From Amphibalanus amphitrite (taxonomy: Eukaryota > Arthropoda > Thecostraca > Balanomorpha > Balanidae), in contig NW_024881595.1 of NCBI RefSeq assembly GCF_019059575.1, forward strand, positions 992,001 to 1,056,000: a stretch of DNA of 64,000 nucleotides, in the 5' to 3' direction. Under the pieces are notes generated by a model, which saw only the letters and a program-made list of their open reading frames with translations, did no database searches and was not told the origin of the DNA. A program made the position numbers and the translations under genes. Below are positions 46,420 through 58,541 of this stretch, one piece after another (within the stretch, counting starts at the first letter, position 1; each line of letters starts with the position of its first letter).

Positions 46420-46720
46420 TTGAGGGAACTTCAGTGGCGGTCAAGCGCCCACGTTGACCGCTAAAGAGCCTACATCAACCTCTGAGGCCCCACATCTGGC
46501 CTATGAGGGCCCCTAACCGGCCTCAGGGGTCCCAACCGGCGTCTGAGGGTCTCACACCGGTCTCTGGTGGCCTTATTTCTGTCTCTGGTGTCCCAAGATG
46601 AACCTTTAGGTGCCAATAAGGGCCCCGCACTGGCTGCTGAAGACCCGATGCCGGCCTCTAAGGGTCTGCATTGGCCTCTGAAGAGGGCCCATCTTCTGAG
46701 GGCCCTAAACTGGCCTCTAC
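46420..46720 (+). repeat. degenerate minisatellite, units about 27-30 bp
   Basis: Repeated variants of GGCCTCTGAGGG followed by a CCC/ACACCGG-like stretch recur roughly every 27-30 bp. They are strongly diverged from each other. Confidence 0.55.
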
Positions 46721-46798
46721 ATGAAAACATACATGGGTGGGTTTTCGAAGATCAGAGGGCTCACGCAGTCTCCGGCACAGCCTTACGTTGGTCCTGAT

Positions 46799-46890
46799 CG
46801 AGATTGCTTATTTAAGCAATCTCGACCATCAGGACGAGATTGGACCATCAGGACGTAAAGCAATTTAAATTGCTTTACGTCCTGATGGTC
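46799..46890. repeat. two adjacent palindromes, one 48 bp and perfect
   Basis: 46799-46824 is a 26-bp palindrome (12-bp arms, CGAGATTGCTTA). 46843-46890 is a perfect 48-bp palindrome with no spacer: its left arm runs from GACCATCAGG to GCAATTT and its centre is TTTAAA. Parts of the larger arm (GACCATCAGGACG) also occur just before it. Confidence 0.85.
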
Positions 46891-47616
46891 CCGCGGTGAT
46901 TCCCTCATATTTCGACGTCGGGTCCCCATGAGCCGGTGTGGGTCCTGGGGCTGGCAGAGACTGATGAAGTCCTTAGGGCTCAGGGCCAGTCTTTTTAGCA
47001 GTAGGACTAGGCAGGTTGAGTGAGCCCCAATAGAGCCGTTGCGAAGCCCCGCAGAAGTCGCGCGCGGCCCTCAGCTGCCAATTCTGAAAGCTCGGAACCT
47101 GTGGGGTGGGGGTCTCCAGAGGTCGGTGTACCTACTCTCTCCCGCCGCCACACAACTAGGTACCTATATGGGTAAATGTCATAGTCTAAAAATGCTCTCT
47201 GGGTTTCACATGCTTGTTCAAAGCAAGAGGTATCTGTACTTTTTAGCAAGAGGTACCTACCTATCTGTACTTTTCCGAATTGTTTTATAGTGGTAAGGTC
47301 ATGAATCCGCATGCCTGACCTTCCAGTATACCTATGCTACACCGATCCGTCGTCATGGTGCAGCGGCCCGACCGGTGGGCACACCGTGAGACGGTAAATG
47401 GAACTGGTGATTTTGCCTTAAATTGAGCTCAAAGATTTCACGCAAGAATGAGATGGATGAAGCATAAGTAATGCCAACTGTGCGGCGCCTCGTGGACGTA
47501 AAAAATTAGCCGATCACCCCCCCCCCCCCCTCCCGGCGACGGATAAATGTTATGTCCCGCGAGTGTGACTTTGGCCCCCCCTTTTGCTAGCGGCTGCGAC
47601 CGCCAGTGGTATTATC

Positions 47617-48343
47617 TAATATTATTCATTGTATTTTGTCCCAATGAGTACAATGACCTATTTGCAACTTAACACGCCGCTCCCCAAAAAGCTGTTGCGT
47701 CACCGAAACCATTAGTCACACTTTGGCTTGTGTCGCGGGGAACCGGGGCCTCGCTGAGTGCCAATTAAAGCCAGATAAACAAACTAAACGGTCCACCTGA
47801 CGCCACCGTCTTCTGGCCTGGACTCTGGCTGATGGCCAATGTCGGCTACGCCGAATTAGTAAGTGACGCGGCGATATTAGCTTATATAGGTATTGCTGTG
47901 GGATTCAATAAAGATATTTTATAATTTTGTGAACGTATAATTCTATCAATTACACAGGTCAATTACAATTTTCCTAACAGCAATTAATGATATGTTATGT
48001 TAAAGATAGCAGATTATAAATGGTGCATTAAGCATAGGGAATACAATTAATTTGAAAAGAAACGTTACTTCGATTTCATCGTCACTATTCGGTAGCAGTA
48101 ATACAAAAATCATTTTAAGATACGCATATGCTATCTTACTCATGTGATCTAAGCCATGCGTATTGCATATTGCATAACACTGCGCCCAATTCATGCACGT
48201 CATCTCGGCGCGGGGCGACCGGCCGGGCGGGGTGCGATTTGGCGGCCGGGGCGCGGCCGCGGACGTCCGACAAATTGGCCCAGTTCACGGGCCGCCTGAG
48301 CTGGTCTGCCGACCTCTGACCCCGTTCCCCGGGCCACGGCAGA
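47617..48343. other. upstream region of nord/NDNF
   Basis: AT-rich up to about 48190, then sharply GC- and CpG-rich through about 48440. This is consistent with a promoter and 5' leader for the exon that starts coding at 48344. No TATA box was identified. Confidence 0.4.
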
Positions 48344-48355
48344 ATGCCGCGGCAG
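48344..48355 (+). CDS. nord/NDNF first coding exon (4 codons)
   Basis: ATG CCG CGG CAG followed by donor GTGAGA, with A at -3 and a CpG-rich leader. Phase 0 matches the acceptor at 50458 and completes a signal peptide. Inferred without transcript data; an in-frame ATG at 50392 or 50404 is the alternative. Confidence 0.6.
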
Positions 48356-51300
48356 GTGAGACCCGTGTTTACACAGCAGCGCTCCACTGCAGGCCGCGCG
48401 GCTCTGCCGCGGCAGCCCGGGCGGCGGCGGCGGTGACGGGAGCGTTGCAGTGAACGTGCCACCGAGTTGGGCGGAGGCCAGGACGACTGTCAGCCACTCG
48501 TCACAGCTGCAGCGAGATACGGCACACGACGGCACAGTTCCCCACTGAGCGATGGCGGAATGGGACAGCAGGTTTTCGCCAGCGTGTCCTGACCCTCTGT
48601 CCGGTGGGAGAGGAGGGGAGGGGAGAGGAGAGCTCGACCTTCAGTTTGGCATGCCAACTGGCAATCGAGGGCCACCGGCTGGTCTCTGAGCAGGAATGGG
48701 GGTGACGGGAGCCGGCCGCTGGTCTCTGGACCGGAATGGGGTGACACAACAGCTCGCGGGTGCAGAGATCGGACCGGGTATGTATGGACGGCATACCGGA
48801 AGGACGGCACAGCTCCATGATGCCGCATCGCACGAGCACAGTCGACAGAGCTGTGTCAGTAGGTTTAGAGTAGTTTAGACGTTTCGATGTCTGCTTACCG
48901 TCTTCATGTTGGATGCATTCGACCATCATTCGACGGTACTGGCACATGTTAGCTAATTTTGCTTGATTATCTGCATCTTTTATGGCAAGTCATTATTGCA
49001 AGCTAAAGATGAAAAGATGTGAAGTTTTACCGGGCTTCGGTACCTACTTATCACATTTAACTCAGCGTAATTAAGCCGTCGACGGGTACAAAATATGCAT
49101 GCTCTTACGATTAGTGACTCCATTACAAGTGGCCTGCGCGACAAGCATGCACAATAATTTCAGTCGACTTCAAAAGCTGCGGCGCGCGATACTTCACCCA
49201 GTGATCCAAGAAAAACACCAACGGGTTACAGACGATTCTGCTCAGACGCTCGTGTTTATTTAAATCCATTAATTGCTCAATTAATTATGACTAATTGATG
49301 TAGATTTGAAGGATGACAGACTTCGGGAAAATTCGGCGGAATGTTCCGGCTCCGTGCCTGTCGGGACCACCCAGCGTGTTCACTGAGGCATGTCGGCAAA
49401 CAATTTCAGCGTTTAGTCCGAACATCGCACACGGTTAAGAGTTAGTGAATAAATGTAAGGGTGCCGATCTGAGCAGACATGAAAACTCCGCCACTATGTT
49501 GATCATGATAAGCCGGTTCTGTTAGCCCCGGCGAATGTCCGTAGATCGGTGAGATGCGAGCTCGAGCGGAGGTGGCTCCGATGTCAGACATGAAGAGCCC
49601 AGGGGTGCCGTCCGCCACCGCCGCCCACGCAACCGGAACACCCACACACATCACACCAAGGTGTGAGGTCTGCCCGGTCTCCAGGGACGGGAACTGTCGG
49701 TTTCAGACGCACTACGCATGGGATGCGGCCGAAGAGAGTTTGGACTCGGGACTCATGAATCCTTAGTGGTCAGGCAAGGGAAGCGATTTTGAATCAAAAT
49801 CACTTTTAGAATCAGGGCCGGTGTCGGGGGTCGTGAGACTCGATCAAATTGATCAACGAGGGTGCGTGTGGGATGTGGGGTGGAAGGCCACATGTGCTAT
49901 ACATGTGACCTTCCTGCCTTGCTCCAAGGACCCTGACGAAGACGCAAATCCTGCGCCGGTATACGGTACGCTTTACCGTCTCCATGCTCCACAACACAAC
50001 TGCATAACGCATCCGTAACAAATCAGCTGGGTCGCCCAGCGCACCTCCATCCCCAGACACCCGTGATCGCCCATTCACCGAGGACACTAACTTCGCTCTC
50101 ACACCCTCTGCAGAGGCGGTAACAGAAGCCTGGTCTTTTGTCTGAACTAGGTCGATCCTATATGAGATACGAGGATATATAGACGAATGTCAGAGATAAA
50201 AAGGCCCAGAATCCCCTGTGAATTGTGAATCGGAAATCCAGGTCCTGCGTGCAACTATGCAAACAAATCTGCAATGCCTTTTTTAAACGTTATGGTTTAG
50301 TTTATGCATGCATAAGCTAAAATAGAATTATTTACGCATGTTTGACGTTTGCTTGCTTTTAAAAGGCGAAAAAATAGCTCAATTATCATAAGTGCATGTG
50401 ACCATGGATATACCCTGTTACACCGTGCTTATCCGATGCTCTCCCGTCTGTTCACAGGTCACTGTGGCGCTGCTTCTATCGCTGGCGATATATCCGTCAG
50501 CACCGGCCTCCAACACCGACCTCAGCCAGGGCAACCTAGAGGTCGAGAGCGATGACCCAGGTGACCTGGAGGTCAGTTTCGGCGAGCCCACTGCAGGACA
50601 GGAGAGACTCTTACGAGCCGCCTCAGCTAGTCAGAAGAAGCTGCAGCCGAAGCACGTGCTGCCCATCAACAAACAAGTGTCCGCCTTCCTCCCGGCCGGC
50701 ACATACAAGAGGTAAGCTGCAGTGGGCTCCGCAGGACTGTGGGGATGGGGTCGCCCCGGAACGGTAGGGACGTTAGAGTTGCTATAGGGACGTGTGGATC
50801 ACCATGGGATAGCGTTGTGGGGAAGATGGACGGGGCTGGGATAGTGAAAGGATGCGAGATGAGAGCGAACACGTCGGGAGTTATACAATGTGACGGTACG
50901 AACGTCACAGGCACAGGTGGATAAGGGGCGGGCTAATTGAGGCGTCTGAAATAAAATAACTTAGTGAAGAAGCAATCAATGTTTATTGATGTTAGGTAAT
51001 AGGTATGTCATACGCAACACGGAGGCTGAGATTTATATCTCGTTTATTTGAACGGTGACATCTCGTCCATCATGCCCTTCGGTGCATTTGAATGAACACT
51101 GAATGACGTTTTGTTTTTGCACGTTATAGGTTTTTGTATCGTCAGAGTCGGGACGGAGTGGCCATTTCGCTAGTGGTGACGCCGTGCTCCGCCTCTCTGA
51201 GAGGGCAGATCACATTTCAGCCGGATAAAATCAGAGGTGAGCCATGAATCAACCCCATAAAGTTTGGACAAAGCGAGAGGTGTTTTCGCTACCTGAGTGG

Positions 51301-54300
51301 CCTTTACTCGAGTTACCGGCAGCAATGACTACACTTCGCTATTCGCTGAATAATGGAAACGTTCATAAATAGTGTTGCGCCTGGCCGAAATCGTTATTCT
51401 GCGTTTGTTCATCTACATTATCTTCTTGAATGGTATTGGACATTGGTATGGCCTTCCAGTTGGTCGTTGCTGATGTCATCCTGCACTGGGGGAAGGGAAG
51501 CGATTTGCAAGATGCATCCCCGTCGCTTCATTTTCCTGTCTCGGACCGCCCGGGCTCAGCCGATCACGTGCCTTTGCATAGGGCGGGACGCGTATTTGTC
51601 AGAACTTGACGGGTGCATTGAGCTCGGACAGTCTCACGAATGCACACCCAGAGAGCATCACGGGGCGAGAAAGTCGTGATGGGGGTGGACATATGGGAAG
51701 GGAGAGGGCAGAGGGCGGCACAACCCGTCAGAAGCGGCGGTGGGCGGACTCGACCACGGCGCCGCCCACAATCAGCTCGGGCGGGGGAGGCGGAGGTTAC
51801 CGCCGGACCGCCGGTGTCGGCACACAGACTAACGAGGCCGTTTGTTATATTGGCGGCGGGTGCAGTTGGCAACTGGAGAAGCAGCGGGATAGATAAACTC
51901 AGCGGGTGATGGAGAGGGGTCAGCCACCGGATAATGAACTTGATGCATGACGTGCGATCAATGGCCATCTATCAACGGGTGTTAACGTATGGCGGGTAAT
52001 ATTTCAACAAGTGGCAATAGTCATGGCCCGAGGAAAGTTACATAGGCGGCGGAACGGGGAGGGAGAGGCACCGGGGCACCGTGCCTCCCTTTGATTTTGG
52101 CATTTTACCATTAGCCCTATGGGTGTTGCATGGAAAGAATGGGATCAAAAGTCGGCAGTGCTCCCCCCCCCATTATTGAAGGTGTTCCGCCGCCACTGGA
52201 AAGTTATGCAAAACATTTCATTCATATCAATTTATGTCATTTGCCATAACAATGGACAGCAATGTAATTGAGCTAAAAACACGTAAATAAACTACAACAG
52301 GAAAGAGTAAAATGATCGTCATTCTATGATCACCCCTCATATGCCTACTCTTCAACGTCCATATGCCGACCATAACCAAAGTCACATACCCCTATCGCTA
52401 ACTGCGACGTCTCTCCCTCCCCATCCCTTTCCGACAGAGGGCGGTAAGCGGGAAGTGCTGCGGACAATCAACGGCCCGGACCAGGTCATCTACTCGGCGC
52501 GGCGCGGCCTGACGGGCGACTACGACGTCAACATCTCGTCCAGCGCTGACACCTACGTCCACTTTCTGGCAACGGATGAGGACCTGGCCGGGCTCGGTAA
52601 CCACCGGGACAATAATATAAAATCATAACCAACGGGACAACCATATAGTCGTTAGCAACCGGGGAAACCATGAATTGTCATAACCACCGGAACAATGGGG
52701 CAAACGTCAGAGGGACGCTTGTAACGCCAATGTTTACCGAGTTCGGTGTGCTTGTGTATGTTTGGGGAGGTTTGTGTGTCTGTGGATGGAAACGTTTATA
52801 CAGACGGGACTTTTAAATCGCAGACATTCGTCAAGCTCAGCGTGTCAGTCCCATGATAAACGTACTAAAACACACGCCCCAAGACGGTTTGTTTTCTGTA
52901 ACGAGACCTTATATCCTTCTGACGTGCGCCGTACCGTCTGCTTTGTGCAGGCAGCCTGCGTACCAAGGTACAGGTGCGCAGTCGCAGCAAGAGTCGCGCG
53001 GAGATCAGCTGGTCGCCCGGCTCACACGGAGGCCAGGCGCTCAGCTACTGTCTCATCACATCACCGACGCAGCACTTCAGGTGCGACCGCAGTGCGAGCA
53101 GACCGGTGGATAAGACGAGAAGCCGACTGTAATGAAAGGAGGCAGCCTGCATCCGATTGTTGCACTCCAGTTACATATACCTATAGATAAATAACATTGA
53201 ATTACCAGTTGATAATGTCTGTTTTATGGGAAACGGCCGTTTTATTTGGTTGTGTCCCAACGTCGTAACGTTGATCCGTTTATTAGGAAAAGTTATTGTC
53301 TACTAGCAGTGTCCATCATGCTCCTTCGACTTATTTCTGGTTTGTGCTCATTTGGCTGCCGGCCGGGTATAACTCGTTCCCTTCCCCTCCAGTTCTGTGT
53401 GCGGTGGTCTGAGCGCCAAGTTCGGCCTGCAGCCGCCGGAGAGCGGAGCGGCTCGCCGGAGACGGCAGCAGGGGGCGTCACCGCCGCGCCGCCAGGGACC
53501 CGAGCCCAACGACAGCATCACGGTCGGCTGCGTGGGAAAGACGACCGTGTACACGCTGTACGACCTGCTGCCCGGCCGGAAGTACTTTGTGACCGTGTTC
53601 GGACAGTACGCCAACCGGAGCGTCAGCTTCCAGTACGGCACGGCTGAGTTCAGGTGAGGCCGGCCGGGAGCGAACGGCTCTCTTATGGTGGGTCGGTGGA
53701 GGGAGGTATTGCACAGAGACGCCGTGTCGTGTGCTGCATTCTTTTCCGCTGGTTGATTCATTCCAACCGGTCTGTCAAGCCAGCTTAACCACCTAACCCA
53801 ACTCAGACCTAGCCTGACCGGAAACTGACGAGCAAACCTGACACCGAACTGACATGACAGAAGTCTGACTCGACCCTATAACCTGCCTGGAGCCGTAATT
53901 TAGCCCCATCCTGCCCTGATCTGACCTTACCTCGGCCCGTGCTCTTCGCCTGACCTGACTTGCCTGAGCCCTGACCCTGACCCTGACCTGACCTCAACCT
54001 CTTACCGTTTTTCGTCTGATCTCCAGGTACCAGGACCGCTCGGAGCGCACCTCAATGCGGATCCGGCAAAACCGTGTGACCAAGCTGCGCCTGTCCCCGT
54101 GGCGACCGTTCAGAATTCTGGAGCTGCGCGTACCGGCCAAGTACGAGCGACTACACTACTTCGTGGTGCCGTGCGGCGGCCCGCTCTCGCTGCAAGTGAA
54201 CCGCACCTACAACAGTCCCGGGGTCTCGGACGAATCGGTCCGAATTCAGGCGAGTGCAGGGGCGAACCGTTCAGCGCTGACGAGTCCACTGCTTTGCTGG

Positions 54301-55457
54301 TCTGAATAGAGCATGCTGTATGGATTTGATCTGAAGGTCCTGGTGAGGGACCTTCGGAGGCAGACTGTCAGACTGCATCAGATCGTCCTGAGTCAGACTG
54401 TCCTGTCCGACTCTGCCCATGTGTCTGCTAAATTCCGTCCCACCTCAGAGGAGATAGAGACCGGAGCTCCGATCTCAGTCCGATCAAAGGTGATTATCTG
54501 TCCGAAGACCTACCCCTAGTCACAGTTGCACCACTGCCAACAGGCTGATCCACTGTCTAACGCTCCCCTCTCTCCCCGCCGACAGGAGGTCAACATCAGC
54601 AGCGACGTGCTGATCCGGAGCGACCTCAACAGCAGCCGCCTGACGGTCGGTAACGTCAGGTACCAGTTCAACCTGACGGCACCAGGCGGCGCCACCACCG
54701 TCGAGTTCCAGGCCACTTGGAGGCGCGGTCGACTGCGCGTGGCCTCCCTGCCGGGCCGGCCGCGGGTGCGGGCCGCAGGACCGCGCCGGAGGGCTCGGCT
54801 CGGCCTCAACTGCTCTCAGCTGGCCCTGCGTGTGAGTGAGGATTCTCACTGGCCTCACAGTTAGAGCCAGAATGAGGCTTTTCACCGGTCTTAGAGAATC
54901 AGAGCCGGAGAACATAGGGGTCGTAAAGTAACGGTACATTCCATCAAACGAGCCACTCCGACGTAAATGGCTCCAATTGAACGGGAGCCGTCAGAGTCTC
55001 AGATGTGTTACGATTTCGGAATTGGTCGATAGGGTATTATTCTCTACAGCATTTTGACAATTCGTTCGCCTGCTTGGAGTACCTAGACGAAATACGAATA
55101 CATGGATACAGGATATTTCAACGGCATTGCCAGGTAATGACATAATCAGAACTAATGAATCGTAATCACAACTTACCATTGCATGCGATGGCATTCCGGC
55201 ATCTTTCTAGACTGTCATCATCAGTCTCCACCGAAACTCAGACCATCCCAGCACCGTCTCTATCCCGCGTCTCCACCCTTTCAGATGCCTCGGGCGCGGG
55301 GCCGGCGGCTCGAATACTGCGTGCTGTTGGAGCTGGACACGACGGGCCGGACCGGCCGGCGCTTCAAGGCGCCCTCAGCGTGCGGTCTCGAACTGCGGCA
55401 CGCGCACCATCCGGCCAACATGACCCGCTGCGGCTCCAGCAAACAGCTGCGCAGGAG
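48344..55457 (+). CDS. nord/NDNF-type secreted protein, 3' end missing
   Basis: Nine exons (48344-48355, 50458-50711, 51130-51236, 52438-52596, 52951-53080, 53393-53653, 54027-54249, 54586-54831, 55285-55457) join in phase to about 521 codons; vertebrate NDNF has about 568, so some 50 residues are missing. Features: signal peptide MPRQVTVALLLSLAIYPSAP; an NDNF-type block (RFLYRQSRDGVAISLVVTPC) in exons 3-4; a first fibronectin-III-like domain with W, YC and C-V-G...YDLLPGRKYFVTVFG (exons 5-6); a middle domain; and the start of a second FN3-like domain (LEYCVLLELD). Several N-glycosylation sequons (NRS, NRT, NIS, NSS, NLT, NCS, NMT). The family is secreted: vertebrate NDNF acts on neurons, and Drosophila nord modulates BMP/Hedgehog signalling. 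An insert rich in Arg, Pro and Gln in exon 6 is lineage-specific. Confidence 0.85.
50458..50711 (+). CDS. nord/NDNF exon 2
   Basis: Acceptor GTTCACAG ends at 50457, donor GTAAGC at 50712. Carries the signal-peptide core and a Glu/Asp-rich linker ending FLPAGTYKR. Confidence 0.78.
51130..51236 (+). CDS. nord/NDNF exon 3
   Basis: Acceptor GTTATAG ends at 51129, donor GTGAGC at 51237. Encodes FLYRQSRDGVAISLVVTPCS, which aligns with the YFFVVEEDNTPLSVTVTPC block of vertebrate NDNF. Confidence 0.82.
52045..52194 (-). repeat. 150-bp MITE, inverted copy of 43161-43309
   Basis: Ends GGCGGCGGAAC and GTTCCGCCGCC; core CCTATGGGTGTTGCATGGAA. It lies in the intron between nord/NDNF exons 3 and 4. Confidence 0.75.
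52438..52596 (+). CDS. nord/NDNF exon 4
   Basis: Acceptor TCCGACAG ends at 52437, donor GTAACC at 52597. Encodes REVLRTINGPDQVIYSARRG and DTYVHFLATDED. Confidence 0.8.
52951..53080 (+). CDS. nord/NDNF exon 5 (FN3 part 1)
   Basis: Acceptor TTTGTGCAG ends at 52950, donor GTGCGA at 53081. Encodes SRAEISWSPGSHGGQALSYC, with the Trp and Tyr-Cys of the family's first FN3 domain. Confidence 0.8.
53393..53653 (+). CDS. nord/NDNF exon 6 (FN3 part 2)
   Basis: Acceptor CCCCTCCAG ends at 53392, donor GTGAGG at 53654. Encodes SVCGGLSAKFGLQPP, an Arg/Gln/Pro-rich insert, then ITVGCVGKTTVYTLYDLLPG. Confidence 0.85.
54027..54249 (+). CDS. nord/NDNF exon 7
   Basis: Acceptor ATCTCCAG ends at 54026. The best donor is CAG|GCGAGT at 54250, a non-canonical GC site that keeps phase 0 with exon 8; the GT at 54238 is in phase but fits the consensus poorly. 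Confidence 0.72.
54586..54831 (+). CDS. nord/NDNF exon 8
   Basis: Acceptor CGCCGACAG ends at 54585, donor GTGAGT at 54832. Encodes EVNISSDVLIRSDLNSSRLT through LGLNCSQLALR. Confidence 0.8.
55285..55457 (+). CDS. nord/NDNF exon 9 (last seen)
   Basis: Acceptor CTTTCAG ends at 55284, donor GTCAGT at 55458. Encodes GRRLEYCVLLELDTTGRTGR and MTRCGSSKQLRRR. The following exon, beginning in phase 2, was not found before 58967. Confidence 0.75.
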
Positions 55458-58400
55458 GTCAGTGGGGGGTGGGGGGGGGGGGGAGAGCAGAGAGTGTAAC
55501 GGGACGTGGGGAAGGGGTCGATTAATGTGGAGAAGGGGAGCATTGGGTTCTCAGGGGAAGCAATGAAGCTCAGGGCAGGGCAATACGGCATCAGGTCGAC
55601 AAAGGACAACAGTCTCGTTTTTAGAAGATATACCTATCGATGCATAATCAGAGCAAGCATAATGCACACAAAGATAGAGAAAACCGTTTTTACATGCTTT
55701 ATAGCTTCATAACCCTCATTGTCACGAGAAGAAACCGTCGGACGCTGGGACATCGCATGCTGTAAGATATTCAGCCATTGTCGACCTTAATGTTCGATAC
55801 TGCGCCGTTCCTATGTATATTGTATGGATAATGATATGGAGGTGAGTGGAGAGGGGTTGTGTCACCACGTCCTCGTCGACCCGCTGGGTGGCTCACAAAC
55901 ATATACCTACCGACTTCATACGATATATGTTTGAGAACACGACAGTCGGTACAATGGAGGGCAGGAGGGCAGCACGGTGGGGTGGATCGTGCTGCGCTCC
56001 TCCCTCCGTTCGTCATGTCCAGTGTGCACACCCGACCTCTGCATGACCGGCAGTTGAGGCCCCGTCTCGCGCCCCGATGGCCCGCTGCACACCACGTCCG
56101 TAAATTACCCGGGCTGCATGCAACATGCATGAGACCGGAACGTGCATTTGTTTGTGGGTCCACGTCAGCTTGCTGTCTCGCGAGACTTCGAAAGGACAGT
56201 GATGCATTTTACTATTGATTTTTGACGCCTACACATGACATCTTCCGCCAGCCATGAAACTTTCAGCCTCGCAGACCCGTACGATTTATCCCGTTCACCG
56301 TTGTATGTCTGTCGCCCACCTTGCAGGATCCTAGTTTGGGTCAACTCATGACATGGTCGTTGTTATTATAATTCACCGCTTCTCTTACGGTAATAACTTC
56401 CTTAGTACTGCACATTGCAGGAGTAGAATTAATTAGCATATCATCCTGGCACCGAGCATAGCTTGATTCCTAGTCGCCGCCGGCATTTAATCGCCGCCGT
56501 ATTCATTACGGCACGTAGCATAATTACCTAACGTGGTTGAGGTCGGCTTCTCTTCTTCTATTCTCGAAAGTCTTTTTTTTTTGTTGAGACTTTCTTATTG
56601 CAAAGAGAGTCGGTAACGTTACGTTATGCTACGCTATGCTGCAGCCCGCAGACAGATAAATGAAACAAAAATGCCTAGGCATGAACTGAAATGATCATGG
56701 CAGTTGAATATATGTAGAAAGGAACACGGCAACGGTTAGAATCGACTAAACGCAGCTCATATGACTTTTGACTAGGTAAACGATTAAGGTTTCGCATTTA
56801 TGTATAACGGCGCACCTAAATAGGTTACGCTCATTGCGAATGTGAAACCGTTGCGAGCATGAAAGCGTTCACATTTCCTCAGTTCACTCTTACATTCGAG
56901 ACTTACTCCTATGTAAGGAAACATGATCGTCAAAGTGGCTTCGAATAAGTGGCTTATGGATTTGGAATCTATTGCTCACCGTTTGTGTCAAATATCTCTC
57001 TCATTTAATTTAATTTAAATATCCAAGAATCTATCTATGCATTTACTACCATGAATTGGCAACTTGCTTGTTGTTATAATCGTGCAATCACGTACAACTT
57101 TCATGGCAAAACGACCAGCTCCAATATAAAAAGAACCTCTTGCATCACCCGGCACCAAGGGGTGGATATAATCGCGCTGCCTGTAGCGCCGTGCCGTGCG
57201 GTGGTCCGACCACCTGCGGCGTCTGCATGCAGTCAGCAGTCACAGTGCGATGACTGGCAGTCGACTGGCAGCGACACAGCACGGTCACAGCCGAGGGGCT
57301 GCTGCATACACCCGCAGTGACTGGCCGGTCGCACAGTAGGCGACACGAACCGGCGCCGCCCCGGTCCCGCGGCGGGCGGTTAGTGGCTGTCTTCAGTGCC
57401 GGGGCGACGACCGAGACAGAGGCGCGGCGGTACGGACTATTACACCTCGGTATACGGTCTCGCCGCTCGACATCAGGGCTTATACTGTCGCTGAAAATTG
57501 GCCGGCAGCGGAAGTTGTAGCGCTGACGAATGACGATAACTTCAGCGACTGCCGGCTTAGTAGGACTCAGTTCGCTGTTCCACCGGCCTGATAGAACATA
57601 TTGTGAGCCGTATTCGGTTCGTTAGTGGTCCTGAAATAAAGGCCCTTACATTCAAATGAAACTTCAGCGAAAATGTTTATCAAGACCAGTTTATTTTTTA
57701 GCTGAGCAGCTACTGACAAGAAATCCTAGCCTTACCGTACAGCTGACCATGCAGAATGATGATTTATTTATTTATTTATTTTACATCGTGAGCAATTCCG
57801 TCAAACCGTCACAAAAAAAAATAGATGTTCGACTCCCGGAAGCTATCAGCTAACTGGAACTGTTGCCGACAAACTAGGCAAATGTCGCGCCGCTGATGCC
57901 GAGACGAGCCGCCGCCGCGCCGCCCGTCACCCCGCCTCGCCGGTCCCGCCGCCGAGCCGGGCCGCCGCCCGCCCAGCGGCCACCTGTCGCCGCGCATAGC
58001 TTTTTTCTGAGACAGAAGCAATGGGCCGTATCGACGCCGCGAACGGCGTCCCCCTGTGACCCTGCGACCCGGCTGACCTGTCACCTGTTCCGAATGGGGC
58101 CGGCGGGGCCCTGGGCCTGGGAACTGGAAGGGTGTGTGAGGGGACGCGGCGTGCCGGCCGCCTTTTTTGTGCTCTGCGTCACGACCCCTGTATCGAGTGA
58201 CATTTTGGCCACGTATTTGAACCGATACCGGGCTCTGCTCGGTCTCACTTCACTGTTAGTCGCCGACGAGTTCACTTCGCTCTCAAACGTGGACGGCGGC
58301 GCTCTACTGCCGCTCACGTCTAACTTTTCTAACAACTGTGTCTGTGCTGTACTGCTGCCATCTCGCCGTCTTCGGTCAATAGCGAACTCTTCTATTTAGA

Positions 58401-58541
58401 AGACTGTGTTTAAGTGGTGGTGGTGTGAGTGAAACCGAAGTGGCGAGTGGAGGAAAGGAGAGCGGCGCGCAGCTCACAGTTTTCACGGTGGCCGGGTCTA
58501 TTCACTATTCCTATCAATCCTCTGTCATCCTACATAATATG
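55458..58541. other. probable nord/NDNF intron, no exon found
   Basis: No missing nord exon, RNA gene or element termini recognised. GC-rich islands at 57180-57500 and 57890-58330 carry open frames without family features. A short ATTT run lies near 57765-57782. Confidence 0.4.

Larger units (their letters stand above)
45650..47608. mobile_element. 1.96-kb hAT-type non-autonomous element
   Basis: Termini CACTGGCGGTCGCAG and CTGCGACCGCCAGTG are inverted, and the 8-bp repeat GTATTATC flanks both sides (45642-45649 and 47609-47616), as expected for hAT. G-runs and C-runs follow the termini. A second terminus-like sequence, CAGTGGCGGTCGCG, lies inside near 46191, hinting at nesting. The interior holds a degenerate minisatellite (46420-46720) and palindromes (46799-46890). 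No transposase is visible; the short open frames show no known motifs. Confidence 0.82.

Noticed and set aside
57896-58399. 167-codon frame as the missing nord/NDNF 3' exon or a separate gene
   Set aside because: No cysteine or FN3 pattern matching the family, no fitting acceptor phase, and strong GC bias explains the open frame.
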